Part shown: one piece after another, positions 12,201 through 27,200 of the stretch
How the letters are laid out: every line of letters begins with the position of its first letter
Numbering within the stretch: the first letter of the stretch is position 1
NCBI RefSeq assembly: GCF_049243985.1
Contig: NC_135372.1
Location: 60,566,318 to 60,630,317 of the forward strand
DNA length: 64,000 nucleotides
Source of the DNA: Paroedura picta
Taxonomy: Eukaryota > Chordata > Lepidosauria > Squamata > Gekkonidae
Direction of reading: 5' to 3'
Made by a program: the position numbers and the translations under genes
Notes under the pieces: model-generated
What the model was told of the DNA's origin: nothing
Databases searched by the model: none
What the model saw: the letters and a program-made list of their open reading frames with translations, nothing else

Positions 12201-15200
12201 TGCCATACAGGACAGGACTCCTGCAATGCCTTCCACTTGGGGCTACCCTTGAACAATGTTTGGAGACTGCAGCTAGTGAAGAATGTTGTGGCTAGACTGC
12301 TGGCCAGGGGCAGTTATATGATCTCAATCCTACAGCAAATTACACTGGCTTCTGATCTGCTCCTGATCCCAACTCAGGGTGCTGGAAGCCCTATGTAGTT
12401 TTGATCCCAGAGTATCTGAAAGATCACAGTTTTCCATAAGCCTGGGAACTAAGATCACAGGAAGAGGCCCTCTTGACTGCCTACTGACCAAAAATGCTTT
12501 ATTCTTTATTATTTGAATTTATAAGCCCACCCCCTTATGAGTCCGTCATTTGGGGTGGAGTACAACACTGAAAAATGCATATAACCTTCTAAAAAAGTTA
12601 AATTTACTAAAAGCTAACATTAAATGTCTAGCTTTTTTGCTGTAACAGAGAGATGTAGGAGATCCCTCTCAGTCAAAAAGGCTCATGGGATGTTCTAATC
12701 TTCCAGGCATACTAGCCTCAACCGGAAGAGCTCCATTTTGCACGACCTGTGCAACTGTGTTAGCTCCATCCGGGCACTGATGTTTTTCAGGAGCTCATTC
12801 CACCAAGTTGGGGACCGGGGCCCTGGTCAAGGCCAGTCACACTTCTTTGGGGCTAGGAATGGATACACAAGAGTCTTTTCAGTGGCAATCCCATGATAAT
12901 GGAACAACATTCCCAGTGAGGCCCCCTCCCTCTGTCTTTAGAAGGCAGTTTTAATTATGACAGCATTTGATTACTTCTTCTACCTACCAACAGTTCCCAA
13001 CTATTTATTTTAATTAGTGGTTTTAATGTATTTCATTGTTATTGACACTGCAAGCCACTCTGAGTTCCTTTAAGGTAGAAATGTGGCCAATAAAGGTCTT
13101 AAAAGTATAATTTTAAAAGCTTTTTATAGGAACATTAGTGTTAATCGTAAATAAAAGAGGTAAAGAAAACTCCCAAGGCAAAAATCAATAGTCATGGGTA
13201 AGGATTGAGTATACTTTCTCTTTGCCATCAAGTCTCTTCTGTAAATTGCTCCTTGCAAATGCTGCTTTTATTGAAGTAGCAGGGTACAGAAACTAGCTGG
13301 TCTGTATGACATGCTAGTTTGGACAGTGCCTATGCAATCAAATCACTTTTCTGACATAAAACTGATACTTCCACAAGCCACTTGCCTTCCATTACATCTT
13401 TTTCAACCATCAGGGCAGCTTCCATTTGGCTAGCAGTTTGCTGTTTACGCATAGCCGTCTTCTTGAATTTATTCACCATACATTCCTAGAATGAAAGTAT
13501 TCACCACTTTAAGGAATTAAATATCTTAACTTACACAAAGTTCACTTCCTATAGCCTGAAATAATCAACCATGAACCAACAAGTAAATGACCCAAATAAC
13601 TATTTTCAAACAGCCTAGTCCCACCATCCCAGGCTACACAGCAGCTGCTTTTAAAACTGAGAGGGTGAATCAAAAGCTGTAGGCGATGTGACAAAAAGGT
13701 CTCCTGTTCAAAGGGAAACAATTTCAATGCAGTTAGGCTACTGACAAGCCTCTTGTACAATCCTGAGGAAATCGTTTGACCCCTGAATTCATTTTTTTAA
13801 TCCTGATATGTAAAAGCAAATAAATAACATGTTCAAGAAGTTATAATTACCCATGCTTATATTTAGGAAAACCGTCTACATTGTAGCTTTGTTCACTTTT
13901 CAAAGCTGAAGGTTAATCCCAGTGTGTTTCTTTATGTAATATGCAAATAGCATCCTCATTAACAGACTTCACACAAAACAGCTACTTACATGCAGAAACT
14001 CCATAACAACTTTATCAAATTTGGTTTGTTTCTGAATATGATCTAAAGTTTCTTGGTGCACAGGACTTTCCAGATGAGCTTCAATGTCCTTTTCTTCAAA
14101 GGTCCGAAACTTACAGAATGAGCAGGTAAATGCCATTCTAGCAGAAGACATATGCGCAAATATTAGTCTTCCATTTCAAAATCTGTTTCATTAACCTTAC
14201 ATGCAATTGCTTAGGCGTTAATCAAAATGTTAAAAGCAATCATTTTAATATAAATGGATTTACATTATTTTGATCTCTTAATACAATCCTTTTCTAATTC
14301 ACTTGGAAGCAAACCTTATGGACCACAACTGAACTTCTTTTGGAACAAACCTAGCTTAAAATCATGCCATAACACAAAAGATTAGAGTTTGTCTAAATTC
14401 CATGCCCAGAAGCACAATTTCCTAACCACCCATTTTCCAATGCAACCTGAAATGCCCCCCAATGCTACTTTTAGGGGACAGTGAACCTCCATGGGTAGCA
14501 TGAGGGCTAAGATGAAGGGCTATTGGAGCAGGAGGAAAAGTGGCAAAAACTGCCTTTCCACATGTTCTTTGCATCTTTCCATGAGATCCAACTAAGTCCT
14601 GGAGAGTTCTACAACTAGTTCCACAACTCAGAGACTTTGGAATTCCTTTCTCAAAGTGCTATCCCACATGCCATAAGCCAAACTGGTTTGGATGCATGAA
14701 TTTCAACGGCAATTCAAGATCAACGACGAGGCCTGCTGACCTATGGAGATGGGAGGGAGCTCCTACTAGGGGTACTTAAAGCTTCTCTCAGAATACCAGA
14801 CCATTTTGAGAATAGGCGAATAGAAAGAACACTATACATAGAAGGAGGGGGAAAAATGAGCCTTGGGGTACTTTAAAAATCTGCAGGATTAACATGCATA
14901 CCATGAAAAGGATGATTCGAAGAAGAAAGAACCTACCCTAGGCTAGAATTAACAGTTAAACACTTATTTTAATTCATTGTTAAATTGTTTTATCTTATCT
15001 CTTCTCTTAATAGTAATAAAACAAAACGGACTCGGATTTGCACCGTTTTCAATGTGGCATTTTCATCAGTGGTTGTTCCAATTAATATGTGCTGGGGATC
15101 TAGTCCTTAGGCCTTTAGCTCAAAGGTATGAGGAAGCTTGGTCAAAAGACTGCTCCCCATACCTCTGAGCGAAAGGTTAATATATATTGTTAAAAGTAGA

Positions 15201-18200
15201 GAATAATAGATCACAGAATTAGTGAAGGAATAGATCCTCAGCACATATTGGTTGGAACAACCACTGATGAAAATGCCACACTGAAAACCGTACATATCTG
15301 GAGTCCATTTTGGTTGTTTGATTACTATTAAAAGAGATAAGATAAACTCTATTTTTATTCATTGTTAAATTATTTAACTGTTAATTATAGCTTAAGGTAG
15401 GTTCTTTCTTCTGCTGTTGGATTAACATGCATAAACATTTATTGACTAAAATTAAAGATATCCCCTGTGCAAGCATTGGGTCATGTCTGACCCTTGGGGT
15501 GACGCCCTCTAGTGTTTTTGTGGCAGACTCAATACGGGGTGGTTTGCCATTCCCTTCCCCAGTCATTACCGTTTTACCCCCTAGCAAGCTGGGTACTCAC
15601 TTTACCGACCTCGGAAGGATGCAAGGCTGAGTCAACCTTGAGCCGGCTGCTGGGATCGAACTCCCAGCCTCATGGTCAGAGCTTCAGACGGCATGTCTGC
15701 TGCATTACCACTCTGCACCACAAGAGGCTATTTATTGACTAGAACTCAACAATTCCCATTTTAAGTCATAAAAGTCAATGCCCCAATAATTTGCAAATTT
15801 TTATTGAAACAGAATACAGCTTCCAATCTGGAGGTTGAGTAAACCAGAGAACAGCAAAATTCACCTCCTAGAATAAGATATGTGTCATAATCACAACATA
15901 ACAGGAGAAAAACAATTTGACAGGTTGACTCAGTATCTTTTTTCCCTGCTGCCAAGTCACAGTGGACTTACAGCAACCCTGTAGTGTTTTCAAGAAAAGG
16001 GATGTTCAGATGTGGTTTATCATTGCTAGCCTCTACGTGCCAACCCTGGTATTCCTTCGTGGTCTCCCACCCAAATACTGACCAGGACCAACCCTGATGA
16101 GCGTCTGAGAGGAGATCTGCCTGGCCTGGGCTATTCATGTCAGGGCTCATCCTTACAGCTACTTTATATAAAGGAAAAAAAAAAAGCTTTTTGTCTACTT
16201 CACCTTCCAGCTAATCAAAACTAATTTTTTTAAGTAATCTATTTTTCTAATTTTGGCTTGGCAACGTAACAAACAGTGCATTTGGTGAGTTTATCTGGAA
16301 TTCTATATAAATGTTGACAAATTTATAATCAGTAGTGAAATGTTCTCTTAATGTTCGCTCTCCTAAGATCTATGAATGGAGTCCACAAAAAGGGCTAGCA
16401 GCTTCTCATATTCTGTTATTATATTCTACCAGTTCACAGATCACAACGATTAAGTCACACTTCGGAAGCTATCCAAGACAAAGTCATGGTTCTCTCTCTA
16501 AATGGTTTTAACTATTTGGGAGATTCCACAGCACTGCCTGCCTACAGACCTGCTGTTCTTATAACAGGTTATTGTGGTACATAATTAATGCTTTCCATAC
16601 GACATTGTACCATACGACATTGTTCCTAAATGTCTGAAACTGATGAGACCTGTGGTATCAGAATTCAGAAATGGGACAGTATGGAGGGAAGCAAAGCAAA
16701 GGGAAAGGACTTGTAGCTGTTGTAACTATAAAAAATAGTGTAAAAAATATTAATTACATTTCTATCACCAACCTGTAACCATCACCATACTTTTCACTGT
16801 TTTTTTCCCTCCTACGCCTTTGCTTCTCTCTTCTTGCCTCAATCCGACGTTTTTCTTCCTCTTCATTTTTCACTTCTGGTTTGACACCTATAAATGGTTA
16901 AGATCTGAATAAATACTTGTAAATTCCAAAATTTAGCAAGGGAGAAAATATAAAATTCAACTTACCTACCTCTCCCTCACAATCTTTTATGGCAGGGATA
17001 GTTAAACTGCAAGCCCTCCAGATGTCCATGGACTACAATTTCCATGAGCCCTTGCCAGCATTCGCTAGCAGGGGCTCATGGGAATTGTAGTCCATGGACA
17101 TCTGGAAAGCTGCAGTTTGACTATCCCTGATTTATTGTCTCATAAGTGGGAATAAACTCAAGCCATGAATATAAATGGCATCTACAAGGGGTGCGGTATA
17201 TTTAATTAAAAGCAAACACTCAAACATTTTAGCATAAGTGTGTGATTAAGGGTTGTGTTTTGAAAAAGTTGAACCCAGAGTTAAACCACCATAATCTAAT
17301 AATGGCTAGATTGCCAAGGCATTTCTCAGTAGATGCCTAGCAGAGACAATGGGAAAGAGCTATAAGTGGATGCTGTACATGTTTTTGGAGATCTCCGAAG
17401 CTTACTGGAGTGTAAAATTTACATTTTCTATGCTAGACACATGCTGGCTTTATTGTGAAGACTACTTGCATAATTTGGGGAAATAAAACACAGTACTGAT
17501 GACATGAAAGTATGCAAACTACTCAACTTTTTAATTCAAGTATGATTTAATATCAAAAGTATGGTTTCCCTACTTTGCTACATTTGTATGTCTGACGACA
17601 TTATCATAAATATCGGAATGCTTTTCCTTATTCTTCCAAACTTGTGACTAGAGTAGAAAAATAATCTCAAAACACTGTTACAGAATAGAATCCCCCACAT
17701 TTATAGGAGTGGCAGGCTTTCAGTCCATGTGCTGAAATGGGATTTTAAAAGTGTCAATCCAGACTTGATTTTCAAGCAGCCAAAACAGCTGTTCTCTTTT
17801 GCATTCACTTTGAAAGAAAAGTCTGCCTTATTAAAAACAGGTATCCGATTATTATGAATCACTAAATCACTAACTGCTCAATAGCATCTGACAACCGACT
17901 AAGCATCTGAACCATCCACAATGATATTGGTGGGTTCAAGTACTATTTCCCTAACTTTATAGAACAAGAACTACATTTTCCCCACACAGACAGACACACA
18001 CACAAACCACATCACCAGAAAGAATCCATCCCCCTCCAAACTACCCCATAGGGACAAATTTGTAATGTGGCACCTTACCTCCAAAGCCCAAAGAACAGGC
18101 AAATGAATTCTTGCTTTATTTCTGCATAAGCCTTCTGACATGGAGTTCTGTAGAGATATGGTCTGCATCCTGCCTCTCAAGGCCAGCAGACATCTTTAAA

Positions 18201-21200
18201 TTTCTAGCTTATACAGACGAGGGGAATGGAAGTCTAAGTCTAGATCTGAACTTTAGAGTCCTCTTTTCCAGTATGATGATTTGTTTGAAGACTTAAAAAT
18301 AAAGACTTGTGCATTTGTTAAGGTGCCATGACTGATGAATCCACAAGTTTATTGCTACACTAGAATTTCAACCAAACCAAAGTTCTGATCACAGGATAGT
18401 GTAATTTTGGGACAAAAAAGTTTCCACTTGGCCAAGCAATTATAGTGGCACAAACCAAAAGGTGCATGATAGTTTAATGGAAAGTCGATTACACAGTATG
18501 AGATATACCCACAATTCTTCAAGAAAATAAAGTCTATATAATTTGTAACATTCTTACAGTATTCCTTATATCATACAGATGGTATACAATATTAAGGCAC
18601 ATCAAGAGAAAGGTTTAAATGAGATTTCAGCCTACACCTAGAAATAGGTAGTTTACCTGTTTTAATACGCAGTATGTGCAAACAACCAATGTATGGTGAA
18701 AAACAGCTGATTATTGCACTACTTTCAAATCAATACCAATACAATATTCATTAGGTACAAATGTAAGCTGGAATAGGCATGAACATAAATTCCAATCTGG
18801 GGTTTGGGGCAACTCCCAAACTAAGCCAGAATTTTCCTGAACTGAACCAGCCAGTTTTGACCTTTCTCCAAGCCTCAGCTTCCTACAGCAGAAAAACAGG
18901 GAACAATTTCCTGGGAATGGTTAAACAGTTTGGTGTAGTGAGCCCTTGTTCCTCTGTAAAATGAAACCAGATGCATCCTTCTGGAACAAAGATCTTTTCT
19001 GTCAGTCTCATGGTGCACCATTCTTTCTCAACTGGTGCTTTTAGAAAAACCATGAAAATGGTTTTATTCTACTAAGTTAAAATACTTTCAAACTTGGAAA
19101 AGATTATGTTCATGCCGTTAGTTAAGCTGTGTGCCACCGTTCTGATCTGACTATTTAAGATTTGTAATCATGCTGTTCAGAACTGTGTGAGCTGCTTACT
19201 TAAGAGCTCCAAACTGATTTCAAGGAATATAATTTTTTAAAATACACAGAATTGGAAAATGGTTCAGAATTCATGGGTGCAATATTATAAGACACTAGTT
19301 TCACATAAACATAAGCATGTGTTTCAAATTCCAATGTGTTACAATGACAATCAAGCATACACCATTTTCTGATCTATTTAGATTGATAATTCAAGAGAAG
19401 GTAACACTAGCAACATGGTTTCAATAAACCAGATGGAACTAATCAAACTGCTAATTTGTTGATCCGGCCGATGACTCAACATCTGTTATTTGACAATACA
19501 ATTCAGATTTTAAAACAACACATTTATATAGAATCCAACTATAATCCCATAAGGTACTATAAGGCCCTGAAGCCTGACTTCTACTAGAAGCTACAAATGC
19601 AATAAAATACTTTACGATATCCAGACTTAAGTCTTTATACCTACAGCTTTAAGTAGATGAAACCTTGTTTTGAATATGGACTTAATCTTGTATTTGTTAA
19701 TCCCTTACTAAAAATAAACACGAAGCACATCTAACAACTGCCAGCTATCAATAACTGAAGATTACTGGTATTTCTAAAATGTTAAATGTTTAAAAGCCTC
19801 TGGAGTATAGCCACACACAAGGATTCTCAGTCTTGTTTCCAACACTAGTTTAGCAAAGCTGCTTTGCAAGTTCTCCAAGGAAAAGTGCTCTTAGAAAGGA
19901 CACTCAATGACTACCATGCCTGTAGACATATTTGCCTTACTGGGACTGCAAAGATGAAGCATGCTGACTGCTACTGTAATAAAGTAGATGCATTCTAGCA
20001 GTACTTGGAATGCAAAACATTTTGCAGAACTAGAGATCTTTACCTCATAAGTAGTTTTCTTGCTTGGCGTCTTTGGGTCTATTAGCATGAAAGGAGGAAG
20101 AAATTTAAAGAGTATCAAACTGCACATTCTGTCTCACCTAACAATTTGTTTAAAATCCTTGAGAAACTGGAAAAATAGGAAGCTTTATTTTAGAGAACAG
20201 AACATACTGTGAAGAAAGACTGTTGGCATGCGGTAACAGTTCATATTAAACAATTACATACAATTTGATTTAGCCAAGCTCTCTTCACAAGAACTTTTAC
20301 AAAAAGCAAGTCTATGAAAACAAAACAAAACAACAAAAAAACATCATAGAATTGTGGGGTTATAGCATCATACTGTGTAATTGGTTTTCCATTTGTTATA
20401 CACACCACTCATTTTCAATTCACAAGTATCATATGTATTACACATAAAACATTTCTCTTCATATTGTTTTTGGAATGATCAGTTTAATTTTTCATGCTTA
20501 ATCTCAAATTCCAACAGTAAAATCATATGCAACAATTAACATAATTTCATAGACCATCAAGCCTAGTGAGAGCAGATAATATGGAATCTTGCTCACAACT
20601 TCTCTGAACTTGCTATGCAAGGAAAACAGGAACATGTGTAGGAGTAGTAGTGAACCTCTTAAAAATTACAATGTGTCTGAATACAGTATAATATTTAAAT
20701 CTGAAGTCAACGCATAACAGCTAGTCCCCACTGCAAAGGTGTACATTTCAAGCCAAATTTTGAAGTTATTTTCAGGAAAAAGAAATTTAAAGGAAAAATT
20801 ACAACTATAAGGCACAAGTGGAAGGCTTTTTTCTTGTGGTCATTAAGAAGAAAAATTAAGGGAGAAAGGAAGAAACATTGCTTCTTGTAGAAGAGAAGCC
20901 TCTTAACTTAGCCAGGTATATCGTACTGCAAAAAGAATGTATAAAGTTTCCCAACCCTATGTTAAGTAGGGTTACACAGGCCATGCATTTATGACATGCA
21001 TTATTCCTGGCACAGAATCTATGAAGGAAACAAGAAACTAAACATTTTACTGAATGATTCACAAATGCACAAGAAAGTTGATTAAATACAGAGCCTGGGG
21101 TCTTGCTCTCAGTGTCCTTTAAAATATTATTTCACTTATTCATATAAGCAAATAGTTGCCATTAATTTAAAGGAGTAAAATTTCAAAAAATCATGTTGGG

Positions 21201-24200
21201 GTCATATCATAAAGGACAGCACCAGCTTGACAACACTTATAATGGGGAATGAGCCTCCACAATCAGAGATACATGATGGAGTGCCCAACTACATGCTGCA
21301 ACCAATATGCATGCCTGGTCCTCACAGTAGGGCCTACTCATACACATACTTTGTTGATCTCCATTAACTAGCCAAACCTACCTCCCACAGAATACGTGAA
21401 ACTGAAGATAAACATTCTGTACATTCTCTGAGAGACACACACCCACACAGGTTTTTGTTTGAATCATGAGCCTAAGGGTCTGCCTATTACATCTGAACAA
21501 GTTTTACCATCTCAGTTTTCATTAAGCTCTTGAAATATTCTAGCTTTCAATTAAGTTTTTCTACGATATCAAAGCCATAGTCTGCTTGCATGGTAAAAAA
21601 CCATGTGGCACTGGAACCCAATTTCCAACACGAGGCCAGCTAATGGGAAGCCAGTTTGTTCATGTTTAATTAATCACAACTCTCAGATTTAACCACTCTA
21701 GCTAAACTGTGATCAGGCCAGACATATCCTATGAGCAGATGATGCCATTTATGGCAGTGCTCTCAGTGTAAGACTAGAAATAGCTTATTTTTCCAAGAAA
21801 TTCCACACAATGAACTTTTAAGAAAGAGAGAGTAGCAGAGTCCAGAGGTTGCTCCTATTCCATACCACACTGCATATGGTTCAGATATTAATGCCTTCAG
21901 GAGGGAAAAAAAACCAGGCCAGATATTTGTTTTCCATCATCTTCCACTAAATTATTAGCTTGAAAGCTATGCTTAAACATTCAGATTTAATCTCACTAAT
22001 GTTTGGTAACAACCTGTGCCTGACAGCCTTACTGCATCATTTCATTTAGCAAGCAGTCTTCACAATAAAAGAAGCTAGAATGGGTTTCAAAATATATGCA
22101 TCAATTCATAACCAAAGGGACTGAATTTTCACCAACACAGGAAATAGGCACAAATCTGTCAAAATAATCTCATTTTCCAAATACCAGATTAAAATTTCTA
22201 GTTTGTGCAACGATCAACCTCTATTATAAAGAGGTGGCATTAGAAGGGCTTTCAGGCTGAAAAATGAAGAATGGCAAAGCATTATAAATGTGTCCTCTCA
22301 GAAAAAAGTTAAATAGCTCTATAATTCGCACCTTTCATTCAATTACTTACTAGGTTTGTTTTGGTTCATCTTCACATTAGGTTTTGTCAGTTTGGGTTTC
22401 TTGATAAATGTCCCACCTGGTTTATTATACGGCTGCTGTATCATTTTTCTCTTTATTCCTCGTGCAGCTACTGCTGCAGTACTGGGTTTGTTATGATAGT
22501 CTACCACAATTCCAGGTCTATGCATGCCTCCAAAGTCTCCCATGTACTGCAAATAGGTGAATAGCAAGTATTAGAAAATGATATGGCTGACAGGATACAA
22601 TGCAATTACTATATAGTCATATTTATGAACATTTTTACTTAGAAGAAAACATCAACTAGTAAATTAACATACACCCAAATAGCAAGCTCATTAGGTTTTT
22701 TCAGTTACTTGATCATAAATGTTTTATATTAAACTGATTTCTGCTTATTCAAAGTCATTAGTCCAGGTCATAAACACCAGTACTTTTTTAGTTGTAGTCC
22801 TTCGCTTCAGATTCTTCAAATAAATACACCTCCCACATCTCTACAGGGCTATCTGTTGAGTGCCAAGTAAATCTGTAAAAATCCATCTTGTATGTTTAGA
22901 GGCAACAGCATAGCTCCCCAGTGCTGGACATGAACAGTATACATTGATTGCCCATATCAGACTGCTAACTACCAAACCCTTCTGTTCACCCCTAATATAT
23001 CAAGACAGGACAAGAAGATTGTCAGCAGTAAGCACAGTAAAATATAATCCATTTTCTATCCAGTTCTTTCTGCAGCAGTAGAGGGATCTTTGCCATTAAG
23101 GATTCAGATTTGGCAGCCACAGACATAAAAACTCTTTATTTTCTCTCTTTTGATCCCCATCTTGGACATCTAGGTAATGAAACAAATGCTTTAAGCCATA
23201 AAACCAACCAATTTAAAAGGCACAGAAGAAAACTGAGGAGAAGGAACTGATCGTACTATACAAGAAAACTTAACTGACTGGATAAGTGAAATGATATAAG
23301 CAGAAATATGTATCATGTCATGAAGACATCTTTAATATTAAAAAGCTAAACCTACTAACACTTAAGGCAGCAGATCTGTAAAACATTTTTCTACTGTAAT
23401 TAACCTTTAATTCTACCAGTCAACATATTAAAAGTAATTACAATATAATTATATATACTATTAACAAAATCCATGCATATGTTCTAAATTTCAGCTTTCA
23501 GCTTCTCTACAAATTGTATGATAAAAGGCCTTAAGTAAAGAACATTTTAGAAATATCTCCATGTAGTATGTACATAAATCAAAGGACACTTTCTAGATTT
23601 ATTTTTGCATAAGCAAATATTTCCATAATCTATTAAAGGTGCAATGCATTTTAAATACAGTAAGAATTAGCATATGTATCCTCAAAGTATTCAGGGTTCA
23701 AGAGAGGCAAGCTAAGGTTTAAGTAGTGGTCAGTATTCCTTATGATTTTTAACTTACTCAAGCTCATAAATATATATTTTTAAGTCTGACAGCCAAGAGC
23801 TACACAGATCTGCAAAGCAGTCTGTTATCAAACTACAAGAAAGCTACTGGGTCTGTTTATATCATTGTGAGTTAAATCTAATTATGCCAATTATAGCCTC
23901 ATGAAAGCCACACAGGTACAACTTTTTTTTTAAAAAGCAGCTTAGACATGCAGAATACCTAAATGTTATCTTCTAGTAAGCTACCTGTTTTTCTTTAAGA
24001 CTTCTTAAAGAAATATACTATGAATTTTCAGATAGCATACATAAGATTAATAAAAACTTCATTAGCTGAACTATTTGTACTTTTAAGTCAGATAGAAAAT
24101 TTAAAAGTTAATGAGACATCATCATAAACCTGAAATATGCTATTAGGTGTACAACACCTTTTAATAATTTGCTGCAAGTATCTGAATTTTTAATGGTGTG

Positions 24201-27200
24201 CACAATTACACAATCTGAGGCTTCACTGAAATATCGCATTCAACATTAAACAATTATAAAAAACAAATTGTTTCATAAATTAGCATTTGGTAATGATTTC
24301 AAGTTGATGGTGTCCGATTAACTGTGATTTTTAAGCCAGCTTCTTTTTTTAATCACCTACCTTTATTGGACCCACCCCCTCCATATAAGTCTGAGGACCT
24401 TAAGTTTGATTAGGAATGTATATAAAGATCTAATTGCCTGTCATCCTAGACAAAATCTGCCCTGTAGCATTCGCTCCTTAAAATTAATAGCATTCATACA
24501 TTGCACCTTTAACCTACTCAAAACTGAGAAAGGTTCTAATTAACCTTTACAGTGATTCAAAACTTCTCCCACTAGCCAAGACGCTAGTGTTGACAAGGAA
24601 AAATGCAATTCCTTTTAATCCCTTTTAGACCAAACCCATTGCCTTAATCTTCACCTTTCAAAGAAAAGGAGAGATTTGATAAAACCTTAGCAACTAATGT
24701 CTTGCAAATGAAGAGAGACTGGGTATGATGTTCTAAGTAAACACCAAAAGGGATTGGAAGGTCATCAGCCCTAACAGTTTGGCCAAAAGTGCACTGTGAT
24801 GTACAGTGCCATTTGTTTTAAATGCTATGGTCTTGAAAGGGTTTAAAAGAGTGACTAGTGAAAAGAATCTGAAAAGATTCTGTACTTACTCCTCGGCCAC
24901 GGCCTCTGCCTGTTGATGGTCCTCCAAAAGCATCATAGTTTCTGCTTCCAAATCCACTGTCAGGGTAAGCAGGCGTTCCCCTCCCCCGAGAGCCTACAGG
25001 TGCAGGCTTCATATGGGGTGAAGAAAAACTGCTGTAGGAAGAGTAACTCTCTCTTCCTCTGTCCTCCATAAACCCAGGCCTCAATTTTGAGCGTGAGTAA
25101 GGTGCTTCCCAGCTAGACCCGCCCTGGTTTCTACCTCCGAAAGAGTCAAGGCTATTCCGGTAGTTGCTGTCAAATCGACCACCATAACTACCTCCGAAGC
25201 GGCTTTGTTCGGGTTCATTATAACCATAGCCAGATCTGTACAGATCTCGCCCACCCAGAGAAGACCCGGAGTCATAAGACTCATAAGGTCCAAACCTGGA
25301 AAAGTTGCAGTGAGGAAAAAAAAAGTAAGCTTACTAAAGTTAAACATTTCAAAAGACAGTTTATCAGTTGACATTTATCAACTAAAATCAATGTATATTT
25401 TACTTTGGTAGGGTTTATGTTGATTAGGTCTGGGCAATTCCAAGTTGTGACCAGACAGAAAGCTATCTGAGCCACTTTTCCATAAATATAACATTACAGT
25501 TCAGAATACCTGAATTTTATTAAATTTAATTCTCAGTAGTATTTAAACCTCATTGTTTGTGCCCAGACCTAGTCTTAAGAGATGCAGGCATCTGCACAGA
25601 CTTAAAAGTTCATTAAATGTCTCTTATCTTTAAAGCCATGCCTAACAACAGTTCAACATTGAAAATAACTTTATCCCTTAACTGGGAAGGTCGTGACAGA
25701 TACCAATAATGAGGCAATGAATAAACTATATACTTTTTCTTTTAAACCTTGAAAGGTTTATTGCTAATTTGTATTTTAGATTTTTGCAAAACATAATCCT
25801 CCAAACGCAAGGGTGACAATTGACAGTATGCCCCATCCTTTACTATTATATTTAGGACATGTATATGCTTGAGGATAAGGCTGGTATCTTATTTCATAAC
25901 TGAAAAGACGCAAACAGGTCTTCAGTATGACTGAAATATAGTGATAATAACTGGTTGTGTATATACAGGCAACACTTGTTACCAAAAGTCAAATGCAACA
26001 TTTTAGTCACTGAGAATTAGAAAATGGAGCATCCAGGAGGACATTACTGTCATGTACAACTACAGCAGAAAGGGGAGGCCATTAGTCTATCCAAAGCATT
26101 AACACACAGTAAATAAGAAAAGGGAAACTACCAAGGGAACTGCCCTTGCCTACCATAGTATAATAATTTCCCCCCATTAAAAAAAAACTATAGTGAAACA
26201 AGACTTGCATTTTTGAAAGACTGTCTACACTACAACAAACAATGTCAATTACGGGAGGACTAGTCAGTTTCAATCATATGCAGATTACTAAATGGTAGGT
26301 ACAGATAAGCAGTAGTTTTCAGGACAGTTAGGTAAGCAAACCCCCAAGCATTAGATATTTCAATCAGCTGTTGAATAGAACTGTGCAGTGATATATAACT
26401 TGTAGAATTAATCACCAATCTAGTCTTTCACAACCATAGGGATAAGAACACAACTAATTATAATACTTCATCCAGTGTTTTATTTCTCCTTTTGGATAAA
26501 CTGCAGGCACAGTACAAATTCAAAAGCTTATCAGAAATATCTCTACAACGCTAACTACATAAACTGTAAGATCACTGTGCCAAAAATTTGTGAAGTAGAC
26601 CAAACATATGTATTTTAGTGTAATTAGTACCTGCCAATGAAATAATCTGGACATGAGACACAATCTATCAACCAATATTCTTGCAACTTAACGTTAACTG
26701 AGTTAAATTTAAGTGTTCCTTGCAAACAGAACGCTAAAAGAAAAAAAATGCTGAATCAACCTGAATTCAATTAAACTATAAATTCTATATTCATATATTA
26801 ATGGTAATGATATAATCAATTCAAACTAACAGTAGTAACAAAACATGCACTGCGGCAGTGTACATTTTAAAAAGCAAAAACCATTCTAAAACACATGCAC
26901 AGTGCCTCACTCAATGCAGCATCCTCAAGGAACACTTAAATTGGGCCAAAGATATATACTACATAATTCAATTACAATTAATACTCAAGGCTACTAATTC
27001 AGCATCTTACCTGCTACCCGCCTCCACCGCCACCTCCATGACTCTCCATTCCGTATGACTGATTCATATAAGAGTCCATAGCTCTTGGGCCACCATAGGC
27101 ACCATGCCCATAGTCACGATCCATTTCTAAAAAGGAAAGGTCTTATTTTAACAAGAAGACAAGATAAAATTCTTAGGAGCCACACATCTCCCTCAGTGGA

